DNA of 64,000 nucleotides. Origin: Betaproteobacteria bacterium. GTDB taxonomy: Bacteria; Pseudomonadota; Gammaproteobacteria; Burkholderiales; Burkholderiaceae_F. A program made the position numbers and the translations under genes. The notes beneath the pieces are model-generated. The model saw nothing but the letters and a program-made list of their open reading frames with translations. It was not told the DNA's origin and ran no database searches. The stretch covers positions 62,001-126,000 of the forward strand of contig BOKW01000004.1 of NCBI GenBank assembly GCA_016861185.1, read 5' to 3'. How positions within the stretch are numbered: the first letter of the stretch is position 1; the number at the start of each line of letters is the position of its first letter. Positions 52,608 to 61,828 of this stretch are shown here, one piece after another.

Positions 52608-53987
52608 TTGACGCCAGCACGCACCCTGCTGATCACGACGCTCGCCGAGTACCAGACCGAGTTCTGGCTGGCGGCCGCACTGACCCTGCGCAGCAGCGGA
52701 AACGATGTCGCTTTCATCTCGTTCGACGATCGCAGTACGGAGCGGCTTCGCGCCGCCGGATTCGAGACCTGGAGCGTCGGCGACCCGCCGGTCACGGTGC
52801 ACACCGATCTCGCGCGCGCCTGTGCCGAGCACGAGATCGACAACAGCAACTTCTGGCTCAGCCACGAGCGCTACACGTTCGCGATCCGCGACAGCGAGCT
52901 GCTGCAGCGCAAGCTGCTGCGCTACCTAGCGCTGGCGGGCGACGCGCTCGACGCGTTGCGGGGGCGTGGCCGCGCGGTGACGATGGTTCAGGAGCTCGGC
53001 GGCTTCGTCTCCGTCGTGGCGAGCTACTTCGCGGCACGCCGGCGCGGCGTCGACAACTGGTTCATCGAGCCGTCGTTCTTTCGGGGCCGCCTCTTCTTCC
53101 TCCGGAACTCGTTCCGCGCCGCACGGATCGATCCGCAACCCGCAGCGACGGTGTCGCCGGAGGTCCGTGCCTATCTCGACGCCACGCTGAACACGCAGGC
53201 GATCGTGATTCCGCAGAAGGACCGTCATCAATACACGACCGCGGCTCGCAAGATCGTCAACCGGCGCAACGTCAAGCGCCTGGTGCAGAAGAGCATCGAC
53301 AAGTACCTGCTGGGCAAGCACCAGGAGTTCGGCCACATCACGCATCACGTGCGGACCCACGCGCGCATGCTGCTCAACAACCTCCGCCTGCGCCGCCGGT
53401 ACACTCCGCTGCCCCAAGCGGGACGCTTCGTCTACTACCCCTTGCACGTACCGGCCGACATGGCGCTGACGCTTCGCTCGCCCGAGTACCTGGACCAGCT
53501 TGCGCTCATCGAGTGGCTGCTGCGCAGCGTGCCTCAGACGCACGCGGTCGCGATCAAGGAGCATCCGGCCATGATCGGCGCCATCGATGCGCACCGGGTT
53601 ACGCAACTGATGGACCGCTTCGACAACCTGCTGATGCTGCCGCCGTCGACCAACAACTTCGACGTGCTGCGTGCGTGCGACGGCGTCGTGTCGATCAACT
53701 CCAAGGCCGGCGCCGAGGCGACGCTCGTCGGCAAACCCGTCCTGGTGCTCGGCGACGCGTTCTACCGGAGCAGCCCCGCCGTGCGGCCGATCGAGCACGT
53801 GCGCGAACTGCCGACCGCGCTTGCCGAGACGGTGGCATCGCCGCAGCGCGTGCAGCCCGAACAGGTTGCCGCCTGGTTCCAGAACGTGTGGGATGCCTCG
53901 TCGCCGGGCGAGCTGTACGTCGCCGACGAGGCGAACGTGGAGGTCTTCTGCGCTTCGCTGATTGAGCGCGTCGGAGGTGCGGCGTAG
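52608..53987 (+). CDS. Capsular polysaccharide biosynthesis protein, KpsS/LipB-like
   Basis: 459 residues. The C-terminal half carries features of the capsule synthesis/export family that includes the beta-Kdo transferases KpsC and KpsS: AIKEHPAMIGAI, MLPPSTNNFDVLRACDGVVSINSKAGAEATLVGKPVLVLGDAFY. The N-terminal half has a GT-B-like LLITTLAEYQTEFWLAAALTLRSSGNDV. The gene could build a glycolipid linker or transfer a capsule sugar. TTG 52608 is favoured by GGAG seven bases upstream, and it lies 18 bases after the flippase. A gap of 414 bases follows. Confidence 0.72.
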   Translation: MTPARTLLITTLAEYQTEFWLAAALTLRSSGNDVAFISFDDRSTERLRAAGFETWSVGDPPVTVHTDLARACAEHEIDNSNFWLSHERYTFAIRDSELLQRKLLRYLALAGDALDALRGRGRAVTMVQELGGFVSVVASYFAARRRGVDNWFIEPSFFRGRLFFLRNSFRAARIDPQPAATVSPEVRAYLDATLNTQAIVIPQKDRHQYTTAARKIVNRRNVKRLVQKSIDKYLLGKHQEFGHITHHVRTHARMLLNNLRLRRRYTPLPQAGRFVYYPLHVPADMALTLRSPEYLDQLALIEWLLRSVPQTHAVAIKEHPAMIGAIDAHRVTQLMDRFDNLLMLPPSTNNFDVLRACDGVVSINSKAGAEATLVGKPVLVLGDAFYRSSPAVRPIEHVRELPTALAETVASPQRVQPEQVAAWFQNVWDASSPGELYVADEANVEVFCASLIERVGGAA

Positions 53988-54401
53988 GTCGCTTCGGGCA
54001 GGCTGCATCTCCTCGCCGACCGGCGGTCAGGCGCAATTCGGTGGAGCCGTTGATGCAACGGCCTTCAGAGGCCGAGAAGGAGCCCTGAGACGGGCCACGC
54101 GCCATTCAGTTGGCGGTCGGCTCGAGCGATTGCGGCGCCGACCTCGAGAAGGCTCGACGGTGGCGTGACATCGCCATGGCGACGGAATCCTGATGAAAGC
54201 AATGCTCCCGTCAGGAACAGGGATCGTTCCGCCGTCGCGCCTGACACATGGGACACATCAAGGGCCGGATCGCCGGCAGGACGTCATCGAGACCCGCTGC
54301 GAGGCATGCTGTGCTCGCCGACCTTGATTCGGCATCCTTCGCTCAAGCTTCTAGAATGGCGGCCGCATTGATCCCGGGCGCTACGGCGGTCCCACGCACC
54401 G
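53988..54401. other. Gene-free gap of 414 bases
   Basis: No convincing reading frame, RNA gene or repeat family was recognised. Short frames cross it but lack family motifs and ribosome sites. A weak inverted repeat TCCTGA ... TCAGGA occurs near 54189-54214. The stretch probably holds the promoter for the glycosyltransferase gene at 54402 and perhaps decayed sequence. Confidence 0.5.
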
Positions 54402-55163
54402 ATGACTTTCCGCGACTCGCTCGTTTCCGTCGTCACGCCTGCATTCCGGGCAGCGTCCTTCATCGGTGACGCGATCCGCTCGGTCCAGGCGCAGACCTAC
54501 ACCGAGTTCGAGATGATGGTGGTCGACGACTGCTCGCCCGATGACACCGCGGCCGTCGTCGAAAAGCTCGCGGCGAAGGACTCCCGCATTCGGCTGCTTC
54601 GGCAGGAGCGCAATGGCGGGCCGGCCGCAGCTCGCAACCGTGCTCTGGCCGAGGCTCGTGGACGGTGGGTTGCCTTTCTCGACGCAGACGATCTGTGGCT
54701 CCCGTTCAAGCTCGAGCACCAGCTTGCCTTCCATCGTGCCCGGAGTGCGAAGATCTCGTTCACAGCGTATCGACGCATCAACGTCGACGGCTCACGCACC
54801 GGTCGCCTCGTGCCGGCGCGGGACTGGCTTGACTACGGTCGTCTGCTCTGCGACACGGCGATCGCCACGTCGACGGTGATCGTCGATCGCGCGCTGACGG
54901 GCGACTTTCGCATGAAGAAGACCTACTACGATGACTATGCGTGCTGGCTCGAACTGCTTCGTTCCGGCGGACGCGCGGTCGGTCTGCCCGAAGACCTGAT
55001 GCGGTACCGCGTCGTTGGCGCCTCGGTTTCGCGCAACAAGCTGAACTCGGCGCGTCAGGTGTGGAACACGTATCGCGCGGTCGAGCGGCTGGGATGGGCC
55101 CGCTCGGCGTGGTCGTTCGTGAACTACGCCGGCCGCGGTCTTCTGAAGTACCGATACTTCTAG
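54402..55163 (+). CDS. Glycosyltransferase family 2
   Basis: 253 residues of a GT-A glycosyltransferase. LVSVVTPAFRAASFIGDAIRSVQAQTY opens the domain, VVDDCSPDDTAAVV supplies the nucleotide-binding Asp pair, GGPAAARNRALAEARGRWVAFLDADDLW contains the DAD (DxD) metal site, and YYDDYACWLELLRSG the ED-like acceptor loop. It is soluble or peripheral. Donor and acceptor are unknown. It is 20 bases ahead of the WbpV-like reductase gene. Confidence 0.9.
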   Translation: MTFRDSLVSVVTPAFRAASFIGDAIRSVQAQTYTEFEMMVVDDCSPDDTAAVVEKLAAKDSRIRLLRQERNGGPAAARNRALAEARGRWVAFLDADDLWLPFKLEHQLAFHRARSAKISFTAYRRINVDGSRTGRLVPARDWLDYGRLLCDTAIATSTVIVDRALTGDFRMKKTYYDDYACWLELLRSGGRAVGLPEDLMRYRVVGASVSRNKLNSARQVWNTYRAVERLGWARSAWSFVNYAGRGLLKYRYF

Positions 55164-55183
55164 GCGCCGCGGGATTCGAGCTG

Positions 55184-56131
55184 ATGAAGGTATTTGTCAC
55201 CGGGGCCGACGGCTTCATCGGGCGCAATCTGTGCCAGCGTCTGCAGCTGCACGGTATGAGCGTGACGAAAAGCGCTCGCCTCGCACCCGTGGACACCGAC
55301 CGGTCCTGGGTGAGCACGGGAGACCTGGCCGCCAACGAGAGACTCGCCGCGCTCCTTGCCGGGCACGATGTCGTCGTTCACTTGGCGGGACGCGCCCACG
55401 AACAACGAGAACCGCGCGACGAGGCCGAGCGCAAGTATCGGCTCGCCAACCTCGAAGGCACACGCAACCTGTGCCGGGCGTCGATCGATGCAGGCGTGCA
55501 GCGCTTCGTGTTCATCAGTTCGATCGGAGTCCTGGGCAACAATTCGACCCGGCCGCTGACTGAGCAGGACATACCGGAGCCCGCCGAACCCTATGCGCAA
55601 TCCAAGCTGGCCGCAGAGGTGGCCCTGCAGTCCATGGCGGCGGACGGAGGCATCGAGCTCGTCATCATCCGCCCGACGCTGGTGTACGGGCCGAACTGTC
55701 CGGGCACGATGGCTCGCCTGATCCGCCTGGTCAGGTCGGGGATCCCGCTGCCGTTCGCAGGTATCGAGGGGCGACGCAGCCTGATCGGGATTCATAATCT
55801 CGAGGCCATGATCGAGTGCGCAGTCACGAGTCCACAAGCGAAAGGCCAGGTGTTTCTCGCCGCCGACGGCGAAGACGTGACGTTGGCCGAGTTGATCCGG
55901 CACATCGCTGCCGGACTGAACATCGTGCCGAGACTCTTTTCGTTTCCCCGCCCGATCCTCTTGGCCGCCGCGCGGCTCATCGGTCAGGGAGAATCGTTCG
56001 CGAAACTGACCGCGTCGCTTCAGGTGGATCCGTCGAAAGCGCGCAACATGCTGGGCTGGCGCCCCGAAGTGTCGGTCGAGGAAGGATTACGCGAAACAGC
56101 GCGGTCCTTCATCGCAGCCGGTTCCACATGA
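55184..56131 (+). CDS. NAD-dependent nucleotide-sugar epimerase/reductase, WbpV-like
   Basis: 315-residue extended SDR protein. VFVTGADGFIGRNLCQRL binds NAD(P). VVHLAGRAHEQ, SSIGVLGNNS, YAQSKLAAEVAL (Tyr-x3-Lys) and FLAADGEDVTLAELIRHIA are typical of the WbpV/4-reductase group next to WbpM. Together with the dehydratase downstream it would form UDP-QuiNAc or UDP-FucNAc from the 4-keto-6-deoxy intermediate, which is inference. A paralogue is encoded at 58144-59178. I use ATG 55184, which begins the fold. Confidence 0.85.
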   Translation: MKVFVTGADGFIGRNLCQRLQLHGMSVTKSARLAPVDTDRSWVSTGDLAANERLAALLAGHDVVVHLAGRAHEQREPRDEAERKYRLANLEGTRNLCRASIDAGVQRFVFISSIGVLGNNSTRPLTEQDIPEPAEPYAQSKLAAEVALQSMAADGGIELVIIRPTLVYGPNCPGTMARLIRLVRSGIPLPFAGIEGRRSLIGIHNLEAMIECAVTSPQAKGQVFLAADGEDVTLAELIRHIAAGLNIVPRLFSFPRPILLAAARLIGQGESFAKLTASLQVDPSKARNMLGWRPEVSVEEGLRETARSFIAAGST

Positions 56132-56151
56132 CCAGAACGATGGAGTGATCG

Positions 56152-58083
56152 ATGTCGCTGCCTCCGCGCGCCGACTCGCCGTTACAGGAGACCCTGAGGA
56201 TCAACTGGCGCGCAGCCCTCGCCTGGCTGCATGACATCATCGCTTCCGCAGTGGCGCTGCTGGTCGCCTATGCGGTACGGCTGAACTTCGAAGACACGTG
56301 GGGTGCCTTCGAGTCCGTCTGGCGTCTCCTGCCCTGGGTACTTCCGGTGCAGGCCGCCCTGTTCTTGGCGAGCGGTCTGTATCGCGGACTCTGGCGCTAC
56401 GCCAGTTTGCGTGACCTGCGCCGGATCGCGCTCGCCGGTGGGCTGGCAACGGTCGCCATTCCGCTCGTTGTGCTGATGCTGCGAATGGACGTGGTCGTAC
56501 CCCGATCGGTTCTCGTCATGCATCCGGTGTTCCTGATCTTCTTCATGGCCGGCAGCCGCATCGCTTATCGCATGTGGCGTGAACACCGCCTGACGGTGTT
56601 CACGCGCAGCCAGGGCGATCCGGTGATCGTTATCGGAGCGGGCGACGCCGGCACCAAGTTGCTGCGCGAGCTCGCCAACAGCACGCTGTACCGCGCGGTC
56701 GCGCTGCTCGACGACGATCGATCGAAGCTCGGCCGGGTGATCGAAGGCGTGCGCGTGGTCGGGAGGACCGATCAGTTCGCCGACATCGCCAGGCAGTTCA
56801 ACACCAACGTCGCGATCATTGCGCTGCCCGGAGTCGCCCACGACGTGCGGCGCAGAGTCGTTCAGATCTGCGCCAACGCCGGCGCGCGCATTCTCACGGT
56901 CCCCTCTTTCGAAGAGATGATGCGCGGCTCGCGCAGCGGCGTGCGCGAGATCGAGGTCGAGGATCTTTTGGGTCGCGACAGCGTCAAGCTGGATACCGAA
57001 ACGCTGCGCAAGAACTTCGCGGGCCGCGTGATCCTCGTCACCGGCGCGGGCGGGTCGATCGGTTCGGAGCTGTGCCGCCAGTTGCTGCGGTTCGAACCAA
57101 AACGTCTCTTGCTGTTCGACAGCAGCGAGTTCGCGCTGTATCAGCTCGGTGAAGAGCTCGGTCCGAACGCCAAGTCGACCAACCTCGTCCAACTGATCGG
57201 CGACATCAAGGACCCGACCCGCGTCAGGAGCGTCTTTTCGACCTACCAGCCGGCGGTGGTCTTTCATGCCGCAGCGTACAAGCACGTCCCCCTGATGGAG
57301 GACGTCAACGCGTGGGAAGCCGTGCGCAACAACGTCTACGGGACTTACGTGGTCGGTGCCGCCGCGATCGAACACGAGGTCGAGCGATTCGTCCTTGTCT
57401 CGACGGACAAGGCGGTGAACCCGACCAACGTCATGGGAGCGACGAAACGCCTCGCCGAACTCGTGTGTCAATCGCTGAACCGTGCCGGAAGCACGCGCTT
57501 CGAAACCGTTCGGTTCGGCAACGTGCTTGGATCGAGTGGCAGCGTCATCCCGAAGTTCCAGCAGCAGATCCTGCGTGGCGGGCCGGTCACGGTGACGCAT
57601 CCCGACGTGATCCGCTACTTCATGTCCATTCCGGAGGCCGCTCAACTCGTCCTGCAAGCGGGCTCGATGGGCCAGGGCGGCGAGATCTTCGTTCTCGACA
57701 TGGGCGAACCCGTGAGAATCGCCGAACTGGCGCGCGACATGATCAGGCTCGCCGGATATACCGAGCAGCAGATCGAAATCAGGTACACCGGTCTGCGCCC
57801 CGGCGAGAAGCTGTACGAGGAACTGCTCGCGGACAGTGAGATGACGTTGCCGACGCCGCACCCCAAAGTGCGCGTCGCCAAGGCCGTAGAGCCTGCAGCC
57901 GGTTGGCTCGACGAGCTGCTGCGCTGGCTCGACAACGCATGCGCGGCAGGGAGCCGTTCAGTGCACGGCGAGCTTCGCCGCTGGGTCCCCGAGTTCGCTC
58001 CGGGACAAGCGGAGCGCACCACTCACGCGACTCCGCACCCGCCGAGCGAGCGTCCTGCCCCGGTGGTCCAGACGGCGCCCTGA
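56152..58083 (+). CDS. Membrane UDP-GlcNAc 4,6-dehydratase, WbpM/CapD-like
   Basis: 643 residues. Four membrane segments in residues 20-145 precede two Rossmann-like domains. The first (VIVIGAGDAGTKLLREL) is a degenerate fold and the second (ILVTGAGGSIGSELCRQLL) the catalytic one. The active-site text is STDKAVNPTNVMGATKR, with Met in place of the usual Tyr as in WbpM-type enzymes. FHAAAYKHVPLMEDVNAWEAVRNN and TGLRPGEKLYEEL are family marks. It makes UDP-2-acetamido-4-keto-6-deoxy sugar for UDP-FucNAc/QuiNAc. GGAG lies before ATG 56152. It is convergent with the second epimerase gene. Confidence 0.93.
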   Translation: MSLPPRADSPLQETLRINWRAALAWLHDIIASAVALLVAYAVRLNFEDTWGAFESVWRLLPWVLPVQAALFLASGLYRGLWRYASLRDLRRIALAGGLATVAIPLVVLMLRMDVVVPRSVLVMHPVFLIFFMAGSRIAYRMWREHRLTVFTRSQGDPVIVIGAGDAGTKLLRELANSTLYRAVALLDDDRSKLGRVIEGVRVVGRTDQFADIARQFNTNVAIIALPGVAHDVRRRVVQICANAGARILTVPSFEEMMRGSRSGVREIEVEDLLGRDSVKLDTETLRKNFAGRVILVTGAGGSIGSELCRQLLRFEPKRLLLFDSSEFALYQLGEELGPNAKSTNLVQLIGDIKDPTRVRSVFSTYQPAVVFHAAAYKHVPLMEDVNAWEAVRNNVYGTYVVGAAAIEHEVERFVLVSTDKAVNPTNVMGATKRLAELVCQSLNRAGSTRFETVRFGNVLGSSGSVIPKFQQQILRGGPVTVTHPDVIRYFMSIPEAAQLVLQAGSMGQGGEIFVLDMGEPVRIAELARDMIRLAGYTEQQIEIRYTGLRPGEKLYEELLADSEMTLPTPHPKVRVAKAVEPAAGWLDELLRWLDNACAAGSRSVHGELRRWVPEFAPGQAERTTHATPHPPSERPAPVVQTAP

Positions 58084-58143
58084 TTCGCGTTGCGCAGACA
58101 GGGCTCGCGACTCCGACCGGATCCGAACCGGCGCGCGCTGGGA

Positions 58144-59178
58144 CTACGCTTCCTGCGGTGGACGGGCAGACTTGCGCGCCGCACTGGACTGCCCGGTGCG
58201 CGCCGTGTCCGCCCCCGGGTGCTGCGCAAGCGCGCCCGCCCGGGACCGGGAGTACCACACTGCCGTGCGCGTCAGCCCCTCGCGCAGCGGCACTGGCGGA
58301 TTCCACCCAAGCACGCTGCGCGTCTCCGAGATGTCCACGCGGAGCGAGGCAAAGAGCTTGTCCACCACGGAGCGCGCGCCGAGGCTGCCGGCGATCGTAC
58401 GCAGCACCCCCGGCGGCGCGGAAAACAGGCGGCACGGTCGCCCCATCGCATGGGCCAAGTGCCGAATCAGGTCAGGAAGCGAGATGTCTTCGCCGTCGCT
58501 CGCCAGAATGACACGTCCTGCCGCTGCAGGATGCCGCAGGCACAAGATAAGAAGATCGTTGAGGTTCCACCGACTGATGAAGGAACGCACACCCGGCACA
58601 CCGGCCAAAGGCAGCGGGATGCCCGACGCCGCGAGCTTCAGCAGCCGCAGGAAATTCGCCCGCACGTCGGGCCCGTAGACCAGCGGTGGGCGAACGATCA
58701 CGAGCTCCATCCCCGTTCGCGCCGCCAGGTCCGACAGCGCCAGTTCGGCTTCGAGCTTCGAAATAGCGTAGGGATCGCGTGGAGCCGGGACGTCGCTCGC
58801 CAGAAACGGCCGGCTCGAATCGGGACCGTTGACGAGGATCGTGCTGACGAAGACGAAGCGGCGTACGCCGAGTTCTGCGGCCTGCTCTGCCAGCGCAACC
58901 GAGCCGTCGCGATTGACCCTGCGGTATGGGACCAACGCAGACTCATCCGCGCGGCTGGCGACATGCACGCGCCCTGCGAGATGCACCACGGCATCGCAAC
59001 CGCGCAGGGTCGGCCGCCAATCGACTTTGGGGCCGATCTCCCCGACGACCGACACACGCGCGGCGTCCAGCGCAACCCGATCCCGAACTGCGGCGACGAC
59101 CTCGAGCCCCTGTTCGCGCAGGTCGCGGCAGAGGGCCGATCCGATGAATCCGCTCGCTCCAGTGACTGCTACTCGCAT
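58144..59178 (-). CDS. Second WbpV-like NAD-dependent epimerase/reductase
   Basis: 344-residue extended SDR protein similar to the 55184-56131 product. VAVTGASGFIGSALCRDL, VVHLAGRVHVAS, STILVNGPDSSRPF, YAISKLEAELAL and ILASDGEDISLPDLIRHLA match it position by position, but the C-terminal 30 residues are extra and basic. It probably acts on the same kind of 4-keto sugar with different stereochemistry, giving a second 6-deoxy sugar; this is inference. It is transcribed toward wbpM. The roughly 100 bases on its 5' side hold no gene. Confidence 0.83.
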   Translation of the reverse strand: MRVAVTGASGFIGSALCRDLREQGLEVVAAVRDRVALDAARVSVVGEIGPKVDWRPTLRGCDAVVHLAGRVHVASRADESALVPYRRVNRDGSVALAEQAAELGVRRFVFVSTILVNGPDSSRPFLASDVPAPRDPYAISKLEAELALSDLAARTGMELVIVRPPLVYGPDVRANFLRLLKLAASGIPLPLAGVPGVRSFISRWNLNDLLILCLRHPAAAGRVILASDGEDISLPDLIRHLAHAMGRPCRLFSAPPGVLRTIAGSLGARSVVDKLFASLRVDISETRSVLGWNPPVPLREGLTRTAVWYSRSRAGALAQHPGADTARTGQSSAARKSARPPQEA

Positions 59179-59277
59179 CAGCTATTCCACACAACCTGTC
59201 TCGGCGCCCACCGTTACCGCTCTCGCAAGAGCGTACCTGCCGACCGCACGAGCCGCAAATGACATATTCAGAACCCC

Positions 59278-60051
59278 CTAGGGCACGGCTCCAGCGATCA
59301 GTGCTTCCTTTTGTACTGCATTGGGGTAATTGATCAGCACGGCACGGTAGACCCCCTTGAAGACAAAGAGGCTCCCCGCTGCGGCGCCGATCACACCACA
59401 GGCGCGGATCAGCGCTGCGATGTCCGCGTGCGACCCAGCACCACCCAGGACGGTCATCGGGATGTTGACGGCATCCCGCACGGTCCGCGCAAGGGCCAGG
59501 TCGTAGCCCTTCATGACACCGTCCTCGTCAATCGAGTTGATGACGATCTCACCCGCCCCGCGCGACTCCGCCTCGCGCGCCAGCTCCACGACCGCACGGC
59601 CTGTCGCCTTACGCCCGTTGTGAGTCATGACTTCCCAGTCGCCGGTCGCTTTCCTGCGCACGTCGAGCACCACCACGACGCTCTGACTACCGATCTCTTG
59701 TGCGATCGCACTGATTAGCCCGGGGTTGGCGACCGCGGCCGCAGAAAGGGCGACCTTCTCGACCCCAAGGGCGACGATCCGCTTCGCCTGCTCGACCGTA
59801 GTGACACCGCCTCCATAGCACAGGGGCATGCGGCATTCGGCCGCGAATTGGCCGATCAGTCGAAAGTTGGGCTCGCGCCCTCGCGCCGTGGCGTCGATGT
59901 CGAGCACGATCAGCTCGTCCGCTTCCTTCTCGTTGAAGATCTTTACGGCATTGATCGGATCCCCAACGTACTTGGGCTCCCTGAACCGCACGGTCTTGAC
60001 GAGTCCACCGTCGTGAACCAGCAAACAGGGAATGATGCGGGGGCGCAGCAT
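59278..60051 (-). CDS. HisF-like cyclase subunit for acetamidino-sugar synthesis
   Basis: 257-residue TIM barrel of the HisF family. RIIPCLLVHDGGLVKTVRF replaces the strict HisF N-terminus, with LDIDATARGREPN, YGGGVTTVEQAKRI, LDVRRKATGDWEV and NSIDEDGVMKGYD as family landmarks. No histidine biosynthesis genes are nearby. Instead it follows a HisH-like glutaminase and a WbpG-like amidotransferase, the same trio used in Pseudomonas O-antigen loci to form acetamidino sugars. It is thought to help channel ammonia from HisH. The gap to HisH is one base. Confidence 0.9.
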   Translation of the reverse strand: MLRPRIIPCLLVHDGGLVKTVRFREPKYVGDPINAVKIFNEKEADELIVLDIDATARGREPNFRLIGQFAAECRMPLCYGGGVTTVEQAKRIVALGVEKVALSAAAVANPGLISAIAQEIGSQSVVVVLDVRRKATGDWEVMTHNGRKATGRAVVELAREAESRGAGEIVINSIDEDGVMKGYDLALARTVRDAVNIPMTVLGGAGSHADIAALIRACGVIGAAAGSLFVFKGVYRAVLINYPNAVQKEALIAGAVP

Positions 60052-60052
60052 G

Positions 60053-60667
60053 TCAGCAGCTCAGCGCGAAGTTCTTCAGCAACGCTGTGCCGAAGTGGTG
60101 GCTCTTCTCGGGGTGAAACTGCACACCGTACACGTTCTGCGCACGCACGGCGCAGCAGAAGTCAGTCCCATAGCTCGCCCGCGCGGCAACGTGTTCGGTC
60201 TGCCTGCATTCGAAAAAGTACGAATGAAGGAAGTAGAAACGCGCGTCGGTTTCCAATCCGCTGAACAGCGGGTTTGCTGCCGTCGGCACAACGTCGTTCC
60301 ATCCCATGTGCGGCAGCATCAGGCGCGGCTGTCCGAGCGAGTGGAAGCTGTGCACCCGTCCCGGCACCCAGCCGAGTCCTGCGCGGCGTCCCTCGTCGCT
60401 GCCGTCTGCCAGGATCTGCATCCCCACGCAGATGCCGAGCACCGGGACGCGCCGGGCGAGCACCATGTCGTCGAGTGCGCCGCGCATGCCGGACCCCTCG
60501 AGCAGCTCCATCGCATGATCAAACGCCCCCACGCCGGGGAGGATGAGCTTGTCAGCGTCCCGCAACTCGCTGGCCGTGCGCGCCCTCTCGGCGGCGATGT
60601 TGAGCCGCCTGTAGACGTTCAGGAAGGCTTGGATGTTACCGAGCCCGTAGTCGACGATGCGAATCAT
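60053..60667 (-). CDS. HisH-like glutamine amidotransferase subunit
   Basis: 204-residue class I glutaminase. IVDYGLGNIQAFLNVYRRL, LPGVGAFDHAMELL, the nucleophile Cys in GICVGMQIL, HMGWND and the His-Glu of VQFHPEKSHHFG complete the catalytic triad. It releases ammonia for the WbpG-like enzyme. ATG 60667 overlaps the WbpG stop as ATGA. It is a pathway paralogue, not the histidine enzyme, as judged by context. Confidence 0.92.
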   Translation of the reverse strand: MIRIVDYGLGNIQAFLNVYRRLNIAAERARTASELRDADKLILPGVGAFDHAMELLEGSGMRGALDDMVLARRVPVLGICVGMQILADGSDEGRRAGLGWVPGRVHSFHSLGQPRLMLPHMGWNDVVPTAANPLFSGLETDARFYFLHSYFFECRQTEHVAARASYGTDFCCAVRAQNVYGVQFHPEKSHHFGTALLKNFALSC

Positions 60668-61806
60668 CTCTTGATTGCGCGCTCGAGACCGAGCGTCTTC
60701 ATGATCCAAGAGCCCACCTGGATCAGCGCCATGTTGTTCTCGTAGTCGCGATAGGTCTTGTTGGGGCCGCGGTGCAGCGCCCGCAGTTCGTCGACGCTGA
60801 TGTCCAGCTTGGTGGCGATGTACTCGAAGTCCTGGTCGATCGTCTCCGGGTCGTAAGCCGGCTTCGCGATCCGTTCCAGCGCCTCCGCGCGAGTCATCTG
60901 GCCGGTCAGAATCAGGCTCGAGAAATGTGCACGGCGCTTGTCGTAACCGAACTTCGTCGGCAGCCAGTACCCCTCGTAAAAGCGCGTGAACCGCGATTCG
61001 TAGTGCTTGTGCGCGTACGGCTGCCAGCCGAAACGCTCGATCAGCATCTGCATCGCCTGCTGCTTGACGTAGGGAACGTAGTTCAGCGGCCGCACGACCT
61101 GCAGGCCCTTCACGTAGCGGTAGTAGACGCGGTACGTGAAGATGTCGCAAAGGGGAAAGCTCTTCAGGGGGCGCGTCCCGAAGCGGCGGTGAATGTCCTT
61201 GAGTTGGCGCAGGTCAGAGGCGTGGTAATGCCACTCGCTCGGCTCGTTGACGCATTCGGTCGAATAGTTGCCGCCGTTGAGGATGTACTTGAAACCGTGC
61301 TCGATCGCGAACTTGTATAGCGCGGCGAAGAACGCGTGGTCCTGCGGCGTGTCGAGATGCGGCACCTGCGCTTTGAAGAACGCGAGTTGGAGGTCCTTCA
61401 TCTCCTCCCAGTTCACGACCTCTGTGTGCAGATCGAGACCGAGCCCCTCGACGATGCGCTCGACATTGTGGACCGCCTGCTGCGAATTCCATCCGGCGTC
61501 GGTGTGGAAGACCAGCGGCCGCAGCCCCATCTTCTCCTTCGCAACATATGCGAGGTAGGAGCTGTCCACGCCGCCGCTGATGCCGAGCAGGCAGTCATGG
61601 TCGCGCCCCCGCCCTGCGCGCTTAATCTCGTCGGCAATCCGCATCAGCTCCGCTTCTCCGCGCTGGTCGGTATGCCAGTTCGGCAGGATGTTGTCGTGGA
61701 AGTTGTTGCAGTAGTCGCACCAGCCGCGGGAGTCGAAGACGATCCCCGAGTCGGAGGTGTCCATGATGCAGTTGGAGCAGATCTGATAGGGACGCTGGTT
61801 CATCAT
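60664..61806 (-). CDS. N-acetyl sugar amidotransferase, WbpG/PseA-like
   Basis: 380-residue PP-loop ATPase that converts an N-acetyl group to an acetamidino group using ammonia from the HisH-like partner. CSNCIMD and CDYCNNFH give a four-cysteine metal site at the N-terminus. LGISGGVDSSYLAYVA is the PP-loop, followed by FHTDAGWNSQQAV and GGNYSTE. The start is one of two adjacent ATGs (61806 or 61803). The family acts on UDP-ManNAc3NAcA-type sugars (WbpG) or on pseudaminic/legionaminic precursors (PseA). The target here is not decidable. Confidence 0.9.
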   Translation of the reverse strand: MMNQRPYQICSNCIMDTSDSGIVFDSRGWCDYCNNFHDNILPNWHTDQRGEAELMRIADEIKRAGRGRDHDCLLGISGGVDSSYLAYVAKEKMGLRPLVFHTDAGWNSQQAVHNVERIVEGLGLDLHTEVVNWEEMKDLQLAFFKAQVPHLDTPQDHAFFAALYKFAIEHGFKYILNGGNYSTECVNEPSEWHYHASDLRQLKDIHRRFGTRPLKSFPLCDIFTYRVYYRYVKGLQVVRPLNYVPYVKQQAMQMLIERFGWQPYAHKHYESRFTRFYEGYWLPTKFGYDKRRAHFSSLILTGQMTRAEALERIAKPAYDPETIDQDFEYIATKLDISVDELRALHRGPNKTYRDYENNMALIQVGSWIMKTLGLERAIKR

Positions 61807-61828
61807 CGCAACAATGGAAACGGCGTGT

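Noticed and set aside
54165..54371. Small frame in the gap before the family 2 glycosyltransferase gene
   Set aside because: No ribosome site, no family motifs, and composition unlike the neighbouring genes.
59278..60667. HisH and HisF as histidine biosynthesis genes
   Set aside because: No other his genes are present and both are coupled to a WbpG-like amidotransferase in a glycan region, so a pathway-specific paralogue pair is more likely.
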